From assembly GCF_000718325.1 (NCBI RefSeq), contig NZ_JOFV01000004.1, positions 62,001-126,000 on the forward strand: a stretch of DNA of 64,000 nt, given 5' to 3'. A model generated the notes under the pieces. That model did not search any database, was not told the origin of the DNA, and saw nothing but the letters and a program-made list of their open reading frames with translations. Below, piece by piece: positions 45,647 to 55,627 of the stretch (the first letter of the stretch is position 1; each line of letters begins with the position of its first letter). The stretch is from Oerskovia turbata (GTDB taxonomy: Bacteria; Actinomycetota; Actinomycetes; Actinomycetales; Cellulomonadaceae). Both the position numbers and the translations under genes were made by a program.

Positions 45647-46291
45647 ATGAGGTTCTTCGGCGGCAGACGGGGACACCAGGCAGGACGAGACGACTCGGGC
45701 GACCAGGGCAGGAAGGACGCTCCCGACGAGCACGCCACGGACGAGGTCGGCGGGGCCCCCGGCACGCACCTCGACGACGCCGCGCTGCACGCCTCGGTCG
45801 AGAGCCTGCTGCTCCGCGAGCTCGGTGGCACCATGATCGCCGACATCGAGCACGACAAGATCCCGACCCCCCTGCACCGCGCCCGGGTCCTCGAGTGGAT
45901 CGCCGACGCCGGCTACAGCTACTTCCTCGACGCCGAGGGCGACGTGGGCGGGTTGTGGCACGGGCGGCTGTTCTACTTCCTGCTGTTCGGCTCCCACCAC
46001 GAGATCCTGCAGGTCCGCGGCCAGTGGAACCGGGACATCACGATCGAGCGCCTCGAGGAGATCCTCGAGTTCTGCAACGAGTGGAACGCGGACCGCATCT
46101 GGCCCAAGGCCTACACGCGCGTGCGGGACAACGGCATGGTCCACGTGTTCACCGAGGTCACGGTCGACCTCGAGCACGGTGTGAACGACGACCAGCTCGA
46201 CCAGCTCCTGCAGTGCGGCCTGTCCACGGGCTCGATGTTCTTCGACGCCCTCGACGAGCTCTACCCGGACCCTGCGAGGTCCGCACCATGA
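45647..46291 (+). CDS. YbjN domain protein (second paralogue)
   Basis: A 214-residue protein. A polar, disordered N-terminus (about 1-50) leads into a YbjN domain (about 70-205) with D-A-E-G-D-V-G-G-L-W-H-G, H-E-I-L-Q-V-R-G-Q-W, R-I-W-P-K-A-Y and N-D-D-Q-L-D-Q-L-L-Q-C-G-L. The start codon follows TAGGGT by 6 nt without a Shine-Dalgarno sequence. The stop overlaps the next YbjN ATG (ATGA). Function unknown; chaperone-like fold by family. Confidence 0.85.
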   Translation: MRFFGGRRGHQAGRDDSGDQGRKDAPDEHATDEVGGAPGTHLDDAALHASVESLLLRELGGTMIADIEHDKIPTPLHRARVLEWIADAGYSYFLDAEGDVGGLWHGRLFYFLLFGSHHEILQVRGQWNRDITIERLEEILEFCNEWNADRIWPKAYTRVRDNGMVHVFTEVTVDLEHGVNDDQLDQLLQCGLSTGSMFFDALDELYPDPARSAP

Positions 46292-46791
46292 GCCCCGCCC
46301 CCCGGACGAGCTGGCTCGCGCGCCTGTTCGGCAACCACCGGCCCAAGCCCGTCGAGGACGTGCACGTCGACGTCGAGGTGCCCTCGCCGCTGTCGACCCG
46401 CCGCATCGGCGACCACCTCACGCGGCGCGGCTACCACTTCCGCCTCGACGACGACGGCGACGTCACGGGCACGTGGGACGGGAACCGGTTCTGGTTCCTG
46501 CTCCTGGGCGACCACGAGGAGATCCTCCAGGTCCGCGGCCGCTGGTCGACGACCGTGCCCGTGGCGGCCCGGCTCGTGCTCCTGCAGACCGTCAACGACT
46601 GGAACCGCGAGCGCATCTGGCCCAAGGTCTACGTCCGCGAGGAGAGCCAGGGCCTCGCGGTGTACGCCGAGGTGTCGGTCGACCTCGAGCAGGGGGTGAC
46701 CGACGACCAGCTCGGCCAGATCGTCTCGTGCGGGCTGGGCACCGCGGTCCAGCTCTTCAGCACGATCGGCGGCCAGCTCCCTCCCACCTGA
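46288..46791 (+). CDS. YbjN domain protein (third paralogue)
   Basis: A 167-residue YbjN protein translated by coupling with its upstream paralogue. It has a short basic N-terminus, then D-D-D-G-D-V-T-G-T-W-D-G, E-E-I-L-Q-V-R-G-R-W, R-I-W-P-K-V-Y and D-D-Q-L-G-Q-I-V-S-C-G-L. It is closer in these blocks to the HSP90-linked paralogue at 39791 than to its tandem neighbour. The two adjacent proteins may form a heterodimer; inferred. Confidence 0.85.
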   Translation: MSPAPRTSWLARLFGNHRPKPVEDVHVDVEVPSPLSTRRIGDHLTRRGYHFRLDDDGDVTGTWDGNRFWFLLLGDHEEILQVRGRWSTTVPVAARLVLLQTVNDWNRERIWPKVYVREESQGLAVYAEVSVDLEQGVTDDQLGQIVSCGLGTAVQLFSTIGGQLPPT

Positions 46792-46796
46792 GTCCT

Positions 46797-46818
46797 GGGT
46801 GCGCCACCTGGTGCACCC
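46797..46818. terminator. Short bidirectional hairpin between YbjN pair and miaB
   Basis: GGGTGCGCC pairs with GGTGCACCC (one G-U) around ACCT, in the 36-base gap between the convergent genes. Confidence 0.55.
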
Positions 46819-46827
46819 GCCACGATC

Positions 46828-48537
46828 TCAGGGGCGGCGCAGGCTCGGCAGACCGAGGCTCACGGGACCGCCCGCCGACGGTGCACCGTGCGAGTGACCG
46901 TGGTCGTCACCGCCACCCAGTCGCGTCTTCTCGCGCGCGACCCAGGCATCGCCCGAACGCGTGCGGCGCACCGCGTAGGTGCCGCCGTCGAGCACCGAGT
47001 CCGCGACGAGGTGGTACGGCGCGGAACGCGTGACCTCGACCGTGACCATGTCGCCGGGGCGGGGCAGCCGCGGGTCCGGTGCGTCGGCGAGGCGCGGGTC
47101 GTCGGCCGTGACGTCCGCGTCGGAGCGTCCGGCCATCAGCGCGACGACCTCGTCCGGCACCGCGAGGTGGACCAGACGGTTGTCCGCGGCCCGGCCCGTC
47201 AGGCGGTGCGTCGCCCCGTCCTTGCGCCCTGACCCCTCGGTCACGAGGACCTCGACCGTGCGACCGACCTGGCGGGCCGACTCCTCGGCGCTGATCCGGT
47301 CCTGGAGCGCCTGGAGGCGTTCGTAGCGCTCCTGCACGACCTCCTTGGGCAGCTGGTCCGGGAGCGTGGCCGCGGGGGTCCCCGGGCGCTGCGAGTACTG
47401 GAACGTGAACGCCGAGGAGAAGCGTGAGGCCTCGACGACGCGCAACGTCTCGGCGAAGTCCTCCTCGGTCTCCCCGGGGAAGCCCACGATGAGGTCGGTG
47501 GTGATCGACGCGTCGGGCATGGCAGCCCGCACCCGGTCGAGGATCCCCAGGAACTTCTCGGACCGGTAGGAGCGGCGCATGGCCCGCAGCACGCGGTCCG
47601 ACCCGGCCTGGAGCGGCATGTGGAGCTGGGGCATGACGTTGGGCGTCTCGGCCATGGCGGCGATCACGTCGTCCGTGAAGGCGGCCGGGTGCGGGGACGT
47701 GAAGCGCACGCGCTCGAGCCCCTCGATCTCGCCGCACGCACGCAGGAGCTTGGCGAACGCTCCGCGGTCGCCGAACTCGACGCCGTAGCTGTTGACGTTC
47801 TGCCCGAGCAGGGTCACCTCGATCGCACCCTGGTCGACGAGCGCCTGGACCTCGGCCAGGACCTGGCCCGGTCGCCGGTCGCGCTCCTTGCCGCGCAGGT
47901 GCGGCACGATGCAGAACGTGCACGTGTTGTTGCAGCCGACGCTGATCGAGACCCAGCCCGCGTACACGGACTCGCGCTTGGTCGGCAGGGTCGAGGGGAA
48001 GACCTGGAGCGACTCGGCGATCTCGACCTGTGCGGCCTCGTTGTGCCGGGCACGCTCCAGGAGCACGGGCAGCGCGTCGAGGTTGTGCGTGCCGAACACG
48101 ACGTCGACCCACGGGGCCTTGTCGACGATGCCCGACCGGTCCTTCTGCGCGAGGCATCCGCCGACCGCGATCTGCATGCCCGGCCGCCTGGCCTTGATCG
48201 ACGCGAGCTGGCCGAGGTTGCCGTACAGGCGGGTGGCAGCGTTCTCCCGGACCGCGCACGTGTTGATGACGACGACGTCGGCACGGTGCGCGGCCTCGTC
48301 GGCCGCCTCCGCGCGGGTGTACCCCGCCTGCTCGAGCATGCCCGCCATGTGCTCGGAGTCGTGGACGTTCATCTGGCACCCGAGCGTGCGGACCATGTAG
48401 GTGCGCTGCGCCGCTGCCGGCACCGCTCCGGCGTGACCGGCGGAAACGGGCTGGGGGGCCCCCGGCGGGTCGGCCGCAGATACGTCGGCGGAACCCGCGG
48501 CGGGGCTGTCTTCGGGGCGCAGGGCGGTGGAGAACAT
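46828..48537 (-). CDS. miaB: tRNA-2-methylthio-N6-dimethylallyladenosine synthase (MiaB)
   Basis: Radical-SAM methylthiotransferase acting on the i6A37 made by MiaA. The 569-residue protein has three cluster cysteines in the MTTase domain (L-G-C-Q-M-N, N-T-C-A-V-R, G-G-C-L-A-Q), the radical-[11 protein letters not shown], and a C-terminal TRAM domain. It has an extra N-terminal segment of about 46 residues and a His/Gly-rich tail (G-D-D-H-G-H-S-H-G), both unusual. ATG at 48537; a GTG three bases upstream is nearly as likely. TACCCT (48546-48551) is 8 nt before the ATG. Confidence 0.95.
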   Translation of the reverse strand: MFSTALRPEDSPAAGSADVSAADPPGAPQPVSAGHAGAVPAAAQRTYMVRTLGCQMNVHDSEHMAGMLEQAGYTRAEAADEAAHRADVVVINTCAVRENAATRLYGNLGQLASIKARRPGMQIAVGGCLAQKDRSGIVDKAPWVDVVFGTHNLDALPVLLERARHNEAAQVEIAESLQVFPSTLPTKRESVYAGWVSISVGCNNTCTFCIVPHLRGKERDRRPGQVLAEVQALVDQGAIEVTLLGQNVNSYGVEFGDRGAFAKLLRACGEIEGLERVRFTSPHPAAFTDDVIAAMAETPNVMPQLHMPLQAGSDRVLRAMRRSYRSEKFLGILDRVRAAMPDASITTDLIVGFPGETEEDFAETLRVVEASRFSSAFTFQYSQRPGTPAATLPDQLPKEVVQERYERLQALQDRISAEESARQVGRTVEVLVTEGSGRKDGATHRLTGRAADNRLVHLAVPDEVVALMAGRSDADVTADDPRLADAPDPRLPRPGDMVTVEVTRSAPYHLVADSVLDGGTYAVRRTRSGDAWVAREKTRLGGGDDHGHSHGAPSAGGPVSLGLPSLRRP

Positions 48538-48603
48538 CACCGTCAAGGGTACGGCGCGCCGGGCGCCGGACCGAAACGCCCTGACAGGACCAGCCGGGCA
48601 TCT

Positions 48604-48668
48604 GTTGCCCGTCCGTTGCCGAACTGTTGCCGGAAACAGTGGCGTGCGCAACAAAACCCCCCTAGGTT
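48604..48668 (+). promoter_or_regulatory. gluA promoter with phased GTTGCC repeats, leaderless
   Basis: GTTGCC occurs three times at 11-base steps (48604, 48615, 48626), followed by an inverted GCAAC near 48648. The -10 TAGGTT (48663-48668) lies 6 nt before the gluA ATG, with TGGCGT 17 bp upstream of it as a weak -35. The helically phased repeats look like an operator; the regulator is unknown. Confidence 0.5.
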
Positions 48669-48674
48669 CAGAAA

Positions 48675-49508
<834 letters not shown>

Positions 49509-49748
49509 CCCCTCTCGGACGCACCGGCGCGTCCGCCCCGACCACTCCTACGACCCGGTCTCGCGACCAGCACTCCCCCAGCAGACCAGCACTCCCCAGC
49601 ACAAGGCACGCCCCACGGTCCCCGGGCTCACCGACGAGCCCGGCCCACCTGTAGCAACCGAACAGCTCGACCGGCAACGACCGCCGGGCGCAGCGGGTGA
49701 CCACCAGGACTCCCGTGACGGCTCGGCACCGACGAAGGGGAAGACACC
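49509..49748 (+). other. gluA-gluB spacer with tandem repeat and hairpins
   Basis: There are 240 bases. They hold GGACGC/GCGTCC arms just after the gluA stop, a tandem direct repeat (GACCAGCACTCCCCCAGCA at 49565-49583, and the same less one C at 49584-49601), and an 8-bp hairpin CCGGGCTC/GAGCCCGG (49622-49643). A GAAGGGGAAG ribosome-binding site for gluB follows. The hairpins may reduce or process read-through so that the binding protein is made at a different level. Confidence 0.5.
49565..49601 (+). repeat. Tandem 19/18-bp direct repeat
   Basis: Two adjacent copies of GACCAGCACTCCCC(C)AGCA that differ by one C in the C-run, suggesting a recent duplication or slippage in non-coding sequence. 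Confidence 0.7.
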
Positions 49749-50609
49749 ATGCGCACACGCACCCGTACCGGAGGACTCGTCGCACTCGCCGCGACCGCCG
49801 CACTCGCCCTGAGCGCGTGCGGGGGCAGCGACGACGGCGGCGGCTCGGCCGACGACTCGACCGCGACGTCCGGCGGAGAGAAGATCACGATCGGCATCAA
49901 GTTCGACCAGCCCGGTCTCGGCTTCAAGGAGGGCGACACGTACACCGGGTTCGACACCGACGTCGCCCGGTACGTCGCCGAGAAGCTCGGCTACTCCGAG
50001 GACCAGATCGAGTGGAAGGAGGCGCCGTCCGCCCAGCGTGAGACGCTCCTGAGCACCGACCAGGTCGACATGATCTTCGCGACGTACTCGATCACCGACA
50101 AGCGCAAGGAGACCGTCGCGTTCGCCGGCCCGTACTTCGTCGCCGGGCAGGACCTGCTCGTCGCGGAGGACAACACCGACATCACGGGGCCCGGGGACCT
50201 CGAGGGCAAGAACCTCTGCTCGGTCACGGGCTCGACGTCGGCCCAGCGCATCAAGGACGAGTACGCCGCGGGCGTCAACCTTCTCGAGCAGCCGGGCTAC
50301 GCCGAGTGCGTGACCGCACTGCTCTCGGGTCAGGTCGACGCGGTCACCACGGACGACATCATCCTGGCCGGTCTCGCGGCGCAGCCCGCCAACAAGGGCA
50401 AGGTCAAGGTCGTCGGGGCGCCGTTCTCGACCGAGCGCTACGGCGTCGGGATCCCGCAGAGCAGCGACAGGTGCGAGGACATCAACGCCGCGATCACCGA
50501 GATGATCGACGACGGCTCGTGGGAGGAGGCCATCACGGCCAACACCGAGGGCACCGGGTACACCCCGAACGCCTCGGAGAACCCGCCGACGCCGGACGCC
50601 TGCGCCTGA
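49749..50609 (+). CDS. gluB: Glutamate ABC transporter substrate-binding lipoprotein (GluB)
   Basis: Extracytoplasmic solute-binding protein of family 3. The 286-residue precursor has a lipoprotein signal peptide with lipobox L-S-A-C (Cys24), a Gly/Ser/Asp linker, then two lobes with G-F-D-T-D-V-A, D-M-I-F-A-T-Y-S-I-T and D-A-V-T-T-D-D signature blocks. Cys pairs in both lobes may form a disulfide. ATG with GAAGGGGAAG upstream. Confidence 0.93.
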   Translation: MRTRTRTGGLVALAATAALALSACGGSDDGGGSADDSTATSGGEKITIGIKFDQPGLGFKEGDTYTGFDTDVARYVAEKLGYSEDQIEWKEAPSAQRETLLSTDQVDMIFATYSITDKRKETVAFAGPYFVAGQDLLVAEDNTDITGPGDLEGKNLCSVTGSTSAQRIKDEYAAGVNLLEQPGYAECVTALLSGQVDAVTTDDIILAGLAAQPANKGKVKVVGAPFSTERYGVGIPQSSDRCEDINAAITEMIDDGSWEEAITANTEGTGYTPNASENPPTPDACA

Positions 50610-50618
50610 CAGGTCCGC

Positions 50619-50660
50619 TGCCGGGCCGGGGTCACGTCTCAGCGTGGGCCCGGCCCGGCA
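50619..50660 (+). terminator. Hairpin between gluB and gluC
   Basis: TGCCGGGCC (50619-50627) pairs with GGCCCGGCA (50652-50660). Such hairpins after binding-protein genes commonly stabilise the upstream mRNA and let only part of transcription continue to the permease genes. Confidence 0.5.
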
Positions 50661-50719
50661 CCCGTCCCTGTCCGGTCTCGTGCGGCGTCCGCGCCGCACC
50701 TCGCGAAGGGTGACCCGTC

Positions 50720-51409
50720 GTGGGTGACTACCTCTCTCAGTTCCTGCGTCTCTTCGAGTCCTACGACGTCCTGGGTGCGTTCTGGGTCAACATCCAGCTC
50801 ACGTTCTGGGCGGCGATCCTCGCGCTGGTCATCGGCACGGTGCTCGCGCTCATGCGGATCTCCCCGATCCCGAGCCTGCAGTGGGCCGGCGCCACCTACG
50901 TGACGCTGTTCCGCAACACGCCGCTGACGATCATCATGGTCTTCCTGACCCTGGGGGTCTGGGGTCAGCTCAAGATCCAGCTCGCCGACGACTTCCCGTC
51001 GAACTTCTTCCGGTTCGCGGTCCTCGGGCTCGCGGTGTACCACGCGGCGTTCGTGTGCGAGGCGATCCGTTCCGGGGTCAACACCGTGCCGATCGGTCAG
51101 GCCGAGGCTGCTCGCGCGATCGGTCTGTCGTTCCTGCCCGCCGCGCGGATCGTCATCCTGCCGCAGGCGTTCCGCGGGTCGGTCGCCCCGCTCGGCAACG
51201 TGCTCATCGCCCTCATCAAGAACTCGACCGTGGCCGCCGCGGCCGGTGTCGCGACGGAGACCTCCAGCCTCATGAAGACCATGATCGAGTTCGACTCCGA
51301 CGTCATCATCGCGATCTTCCTGACGTTCGCGATCGGCTACGTGATCCTCGTGATCCCGGTGGGCCTCGCGACGACGGCGCTGTCCCGCCGCCTGGCGGTG
51401 AAGCGATGA
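50720..51409 (+). CDS. gluC: Glutamate ABC transporter permease (GluC)
   Basis: A 229-residue integral membrane permease of the His/Glu/Gln/Arg (HEQRO) type with about five membrane segments. The cytoplasmic EAA-like loop reads G-Q-A-E-A-A-R-A-I-G-L-S (about 128-139). GTG with GAAGGG upstream. The stop overlaps the gluD ATG (ATGA). Partner of GluD in the membrane channel. Confidence 0.92.
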   Translation: MGDYLSQFLRLFESYDVLGAFWVNIQLTFWAAILALVIGTVLALMRISPIPSLQWAGATYVTLFRNTPLTIIMVFLTLGVWGQLKIQLADDFPSNFFRFAVLGLAVYHAAFVCEAIRSGVNTVPIGQAEAARAIGLSFLPAARIVILPQAFRGSVAPLGNVLIALIKNSTVAAAAGVATETSSLMKTMIEFDSDVIIAIFLTFAIGYVILVIPVGLATTALSRRLAVKR

Positions 51410-52314
51410 GCGCGCCGCAGCAGACGGTCCTGTTCGACGCACCGGGTCCCCGGGGACGTCGGACCATCGTGGTCGGCAACGTCGTGGGTGTGGTCGTGGT
51501 GGCGGGCATCGCCGCCTACGCGCTGGTGCTGCTGGGTCGCGAGGGTCAGCTGTCCGCCGAGAAGTGGCAGCCGATCTTCACGGCCGACGCGTGGGACAAC
51601 TTCTACCTGCCGGGTCTCGTCGACACCCTGCGCGCCGCGGGCGTGGCGATCGTGGGAGCGATCGTGTTCGGCCTGCTGTTCGGCGTGGGGCGCCTCTCCT
51701 CGGTCCGACCGGTCCGTTGGCTCTCGGGGCTGGTCGTCGAGTTCTTCCGGGCTGTCCCGGTGCTGCTCATGATGATCTTCTTCTGGTTGTTCCTGGCCCA
51801 GCTCAAGGTGCCGGACGCCCCGTTCATGGCGGTCGTGATCGCTCTGATCCTCTACAACGGGTCGGTCGTCGCGGAGCTGGTCCGCTCGGGTGTGTACGGG
51901 CTGCCCACGGGGCAGCGCGAGGCGGCTCTGGCGGTCGGTCTGACGCGGGGCCAGTCGCTCCGGTCGGTCGAGGTGCCGCAGGCGCTCATCGCGATGCTCC
52001 CGGCGCTCGTCTCCCAGCTCGTGGTGGTCCTCAAGGACACCGCGCTGGGCTACATCATCACGTACACCGAGCTGCTCCAGGAGTCGCGCCGCCTGGGGTC
52101 GGCGTACGGCAACATCCTGCAGTCGCTGCTGGTCGCGGCGATCCTGTTCATCGCGATCAACTACGTCCTGTCGAGGGTCGCGGAGATCCTCGCGCGTCGC
52201 CTCAAGGGCCGGACGGCGGGGCCCGTGCGTGCGGCCACGCCCGGTCTCGCGGTCGGGGCACGCGGTGCTGCCCCGGCGGGCACGGTTCCCGTCGTCCCGC
52301 CGGCGCCGAAGTAG
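51406..52314 (+). CDS. gluD: Glutamate ABC transporter permease (GluD)
   Basis: A 302-residue permease. An additional N-terminal segment (about 20-45) precedes the permease core, with its EAA-like loop G-Q-R-E-A-A-L-A-V-G-L-T (about 166-177). A Pro/Ala-rich cytoplasmic tail ends the protein. ATG overlaps the gluC stop, so the two channel subunits are coupled. Last gene of the operon. Confidence 0.92.
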   Translation: MSAPQQTVLFDAPGPRGRRTIVVGNVVGVVVVAGIAAYALVLLGREGQLSAEKWQPIFTADAWDNFYLPGLVDTLRAAGVAIVGAIVFGLLFGVGRLSSVRPVRWLSGLVVEFFRAVPVLLMMIFFWLFLAQLKVPDAPFMAVVIALILYNGSVVAELVRSGVYGLPTGQREAALAVGLTRGQSLRSVEVPQALIAMLPALVSQLVVVLKDTALGYIITYTELLQESRRLGSAYGNILQSLLVAAILFIAINYVLSRVAEILARRLKGRTAGPVRAATPGLAVGARGAAPAGTVPVVPPAPK

Positions 52315-52337
52315 GCGCCCGCCACGGTGCGGGCACG

Positions 52338-52382
52338 GCACCCGGTGGTCCCGGTCCGCCATGGACCGGGACCGCCGGGTGC
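52338..52382. terminator. Bidirectional 20-bp hairpin between gluD and recX
   Basis: Arms 52338-52357 and 52363-52382 pair over 20 bp with one G-U pair around a 5-nt loop, 23 bases past the gluD stop and between convergent genes. Confidence 0.82.
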
Positions 52383-52447
52383 ACCGAGGGTCTCGCCGGC
52401 ACCGAGGGTCCCGCCTGCGCTGAGCGGCCCGACGGCGTCGCTCGCCC

Positions 52448-53413
52448 TCAGAGGTCGTCGAACCCGCCGAAGGGCTCGTCGTCGTCCGGCTGCTCCCCCT
52501 CGCGGGCGATCTCCTCGCGGACCAGGGTGAGCGCGAGGGACGGGCTGTAGCCCTTGCGTGCGAGCATCCCGACGATGCGTCGGGTGCGGACCTCGCGGTC
52601 GAGACCTGTCGTGCGGGCGAGGCGCCGTCGGACCAGGTCGCGGGCGGCCTCGGCCTCGTCGTCCTCGTCGACCTGGTCGAGGGCGCCGGTCGCGGTGTCG
52701 TCGTCGATCCCCTTGCGCCGCAGCTCCTGCGCGATGGCGCGGCGTGAGAGCCCACGCTCACCGTGGCGGGTGCGGACGATCATCCCGGCGTACTCGGCGT
52801 CGTCGACGAGGCCGACCTCCTCGAATCGGTCGAGGATCGGTTCGAGGACCTCGGGCGGGTAGCCCTTGCGGGTCATGGCGTCCATGAGCTGGCGCCTGCT
52901 CTTGGGGGCTGCGGTCAGGGTCCGCAGGATCGCCTCGCGTGCGTGCTCGGTGAGCTCGGCACCGGCGAGTGCGTCCGACTCGACGCGGTCGGCGACCGTG
53001 GGGCGGGGCGTGCGCTCCTTGCGCTCCCCCGAGTACTCCTTGCGGCGCGACCCGCCCGCGCGCCGCTTCGAGGGCGTCGAGCCGAACCCGCCGCTCAGCC
53101 CGCTGCTGCCGAACCCGGACGAGCTGCGCTGCCCGAACCCGCCGCGCCCCGACGACCCGTTGCTCCCGTCGCGCGACCGCGAGGACCCGCGCGCGAGCGA
53201 CGAGCTTCCCCCGGTGGCCCGCCCCCCTGCGGCGGCGGCCGTCGGCCTGGCCGTCCGTCCGGTCCTGGGGGCGGCCCCGGACCCCGCGACGGGAGTGCCG
53301 GCGGCGCCGGGCGTGCCAGCGGAGCCGGATGTGCCGGTCGTGCCGCCGGCACCGGAAGCACCCGCGGGCGCGTCCCCCTCCTCACCGGGAAGGGGACGCG
53401 CCCACTCGGGCAT
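52448..53413 (-). CDS. recX: Regulatory protein RecX
   Basis: Inhibits or modulates RecA filaments. The RecX domain is the C-terminal half (about 160-310) with three helical repeats: L-L/T-A-P-K-S-R-R-Q-L, the R-F-E-E-V-G-L-V-D-D-A-E-Y block, and the R-K-G-Y-S-P-S-L-A end. The first 120 residues are a Gly/Ser/Ala/Arg-rich disordered region, making the protein (321 aa) about twice the length of typical RecX. The start lies 23 bases after recA, so it is co-transcribed with recA under SOS control. Confidence 0.9.
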   Translation of the reverse strand: MPEWARPLPGEEGDAPAGASGAGGTTGTSGSAGTPGAAGTPVAGSGAAPRTGRTARPTAAAAGGRATGGSSSLARGSSRSRDGSNGSSGRGGFGQRSSSGFGSSGLSGGFGSTPSKRRAGGSRRKEYSGERKERTPRPTVADRVESDALAGAELTEHAREAILRTLTAAPKSRRQLMDAMTRKGYPPEVLEPILDRFEEVGLVDDAEYAGMIVRTRHGERGLSRRAIAQELRRKGIDDDTATGALDQVDEDDEAEAARDLVRRRLARTTGLDREVRTRRIVGMLARKGYSPSLALTLVREEIAREGEQPDDDEPFGGFDDL

Positions 53414-53436
53414 GCGGTCCAGCGGGTCGTCGACGA

Positions 53437-54525
53437 TCAGAGGACGGCCTTCTTGCCCTTACCAGCGGGGGCCGCCACGGGGGCGACCGGCTCGGCGAGC
53501 GCTGCGGCATCCGCCGGTGCGTCGACCTGGGGCCCGACACCGAGCTTCTCCTTGATCTTCTTCTCGAGCTCGTTGGCGAGGTCCGGGTTGTCGCGCAGGA
53601 ACGAGCGCGCGTTCTCCTTGCCCTGCCCGAGCTGGTCGCCGCCGTACGTGAACCAGGACCCGGACTTGCGGACGAAACCGTGCTCGACGCCCATGTCGAT
53701 GAGCCCGCCCTCGCGGGAGATCCCGACGCCGTACAGGATGTCGAACTCGGCCTGCTTGAAGGGCGGGGCCATCTTGTTCTTGACGACCTTGACGCGCGTG
53801 CGGTTGCCGACCGCGTCCGTGCCCTCCTTGAGCGTCTCGATGCGGCGGATGTCCAGGCGGACCGACGCGTAGAACTTCAGGGCCTTGCCACCGGTCGTGG
53901 TCTCGGGCGTGCCGAAGAACACGCCGATCTTCTCGCGGAGCTGGTTGATGAAGATCGCGGTGGTGCCCGACTGGCTCAGGGCACCCGTGAGCTTGCGCAG
54001 CGCCTGCGACATGAGACGAGCCTGGAGACCGACGTGGCTGTCGCCCATCTCGCCCTCGATCTCGGCCTTGGGCACGAGGGCCGCGACCGAGTCGATGACG
54101 ATGATGTCGATCGCACCCGAGCGGATCAGCATGTCCGTGATCTCGAGGGCCTGCTCACCGGTGTCCGGCTGCGAGACGAGCAGCGCGTCGGTGTCGACGC
54201 CCAGCTTCTTCGCGTACTCGGGGTCGAGCGCGTGCTCGGCGTCGATGAACGCCGCGATGCCGCCCGCGCGCTGTGCGCTCGCGACGGCGTGCAGGGCGAC
54301 GGTCGTCTTGCCGCTCGACTCGGGGCCGTAGATCTCCACGACCCGACCACGCGGGAGGCCGCCGATGCCGAGCGCGATGTCCAGGGCGATCGACCCGGTG
54401 GGGATGACCTCGATGGGCGCACGCCCCTCCTCGCCGAGGCGCATCACCGAGCCCTTGCCGAAGTTGCGGTCGATCTGGGCGAGGGCGGCTTCGAGCGCCT
54501 TCTCGCGGTCTGCGGGTGCGGGCAT
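53437..54525 (-). CDS. recA: Recombinase RecA
   Basis: Strand-exchange recombinase and LexA co-protease. The 362-residue protein has Walker [10 protein letters not shown] (about 67-75), Walker B (I-I-V-I-D-S), the L1 (E-G-E-M-G-D) and L2 ([13 protein letters not shown]) DNA-binding loops, and an Ala/Pro/Lys tail. No intein is present, unlike recA of M. tuberculosis. ATG with AAAGGTG upstream; the frame is open further, but that extension covers the promoter. Confidence 0.98.
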   Translation of the reverse strand: MPAPADREKALEAALAQIDRNFGKGSVMRLGEEGRAPIEVIPTGSIALDIALGIGGLPRGRVVEIYGPESSGKTTVALHAVASAQRAGGIAAFIDAEHALDPEYAKKLGVDTDALLVSQPDTGEQALEITDMLIRSGAIDIIVIDSVAALVPKAEIEGEMGDSHVGLQARLMSQALRKLTGALSQSGTTAIFINQLREKIGVFFGTPETTTGGKALKFYASVRLDIRRIETLKEGTDAVGNRTRVKVVKNKMAPPFKQAEFDILYGVGISREGGLIDMGVEHGFVRKSGSWFTYGGDQLGQGKENARSFLRDNPDLANELEKKIKEKLGVGPQVDAPADAAALAEPVAPVAAPAGKGKKAVL

Positions 54526-54677
54526 GTCGGTCACCTTTGCGTGCGGGGCACGGAACCGTGCCGAGAGTGTGTTCAGGAAGCCTGTGTCGTGTCCCGACGG
54601 TACGTGCCGCCACTGACACCCGCCGCCCCCCCTGGTCCTGCCTGTGGACGACGGACGGTCAGCTCGTGCTGTGCACA

Positions 54678-54700
54678 ACTCTACCCGAACACCTGTTCGA
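54678..54700 (-). promoter_or_regulatory. recA promoter with LexA box
   Basis: On the minus strand TCGAACAGGTGTTCGG (54700-54685) matches CGAAC-N4-GTTCG fully in its core. The -10 TAGAGT (54683-54678) follows it directly, so bound LexA would block the core promoter. The leader to the recA ATG is about 145 nt. Confidence 0.85.
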
Positions 54701-54754
54701 GAGAGCCCTCGCGGTGCGGCGTGTCCCCGCCCCGCCCCTGCGCACCCGCGCCTC

Positions 54755-55627
54755 TCACGCCCCGTCCCACGACTCCCCCGGCCGCAGCACGACCGCCCGC
54801 GTCCCGGGGGCCCACCGGCGCACCGCCGCGGCGAACGCCGCCCCCGCGTGGTCCATCCACCCGCGCGGCAGGTTCTGCCCGCCCGGCGTGTGCAGCGTGC
54901 CCCAGTGCACCGGGATCGCGACCCGCACCCCGACGGTCGCGCACACGTGCGCCGCCTCGACCGGTCCCAGGTGACCGCCCGAGAGCCGCGGCCCCCAGCC
55001 CGCGACGGGCACGAGCGCGACGTCGACCGGCCCGCCCGCGAGCGCCGGCAGGTGCGCCATGCCCGGGTAGGCCTCGGTGTCGCCCACGGCCCACAGCGTC
55101 CAGCGGTCCGTGCGCACCAGGTGCCCCACCGCGGCGTTGGGCCGGTGCGGCATGGGCCGGTGCCCGTGCACCGCGGGCGTGAGGTGCACGCGGACGTGCG
55201 CACCGACGTCGTGCCACGCACCGTGCCCGCTCCCCGCAGAGGCGGGCAGCGGGCCGCGCGGGCGACCCGGCACCGGACCCACGAGGGGCCGGTCGTCGTG
55301 CTCGGGCCCCGCACCGAGACCGACGCCCGGGAGTCCCTTCGCACGCAGCCAGCGCGCGTTCGCCGGCGCCGTGAGGACCGGGGCGTCACCCAGGAGGCGC
55401 AGCGAGCCGAGCTCGGCGTGGTCGTGGTGCAGGTGAGAGAGGAGCACCGCGTCGGCGCCGCGCCACACCTCGGCGGGCCGCACGCCGCGTCGGCGCAGCA
55501 GCCCGGCGTGGCGCCTGAGCAGGGGGTCGGTCACGAGGCGCACGTCCCCGTCGGGCGTCGCGACGTCGAGCACGACGCTCGAGTGCCCCAGCCACGTCAC
55601 CCGCAGCCCGGGCGCCGCCCCGGTCAC
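54755..55627 (-). CDS. Metallo-beta-lactamase-fold hydrolase (UlaG/NAPE-PLD-like)
   Basis: A 290-residue metallo-beta-lactamase-fold protein. Motifs are G-H-S-S-V (about 14), S-H-L-H-H-D-H (about 60-66), a later H in [10 protein letters not shown] in V-G-D-T-E-A-Y-P and H in P-V-H-W-G-T. The H-x-H-x-D-H site and the order fit the L-ascorbate-6-phosphate lactonase/NAPE-PLD-like group; the substrate is unknown. GTG start overlaps the stop of the phosphatase fusion gene (GTGA). The family contains many generic esterases, so a specific role is not assigned. Confidence 0.85.
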   Translation of the reverse strand: MTGAAPGLRVTWLGHSSVVLDVATPDGDVRLVTDPLLRRHAGLLRRRGVRPAEVWRGADAVLLSHLHHDHAELGSLRLLGDAPVLTAPANARWLRAKGLPGVGLGAGPEHDDRPLVGPVPGRPRGPLPASAGSGHGAWHDVGAHVRVHLTPAVHGHRPMPHRPNAAVGHLVRTDRWTLWAVGDTEAYPGMAHLPALAGGPVDVALVPVAGWGPRLSGGHLGPVEAAHVCATVGVRVAIPVHWGTLHTPGGQNLPRGWMDHAGAAFAAAVRRWAPGTRAVVLRPGESWDGA

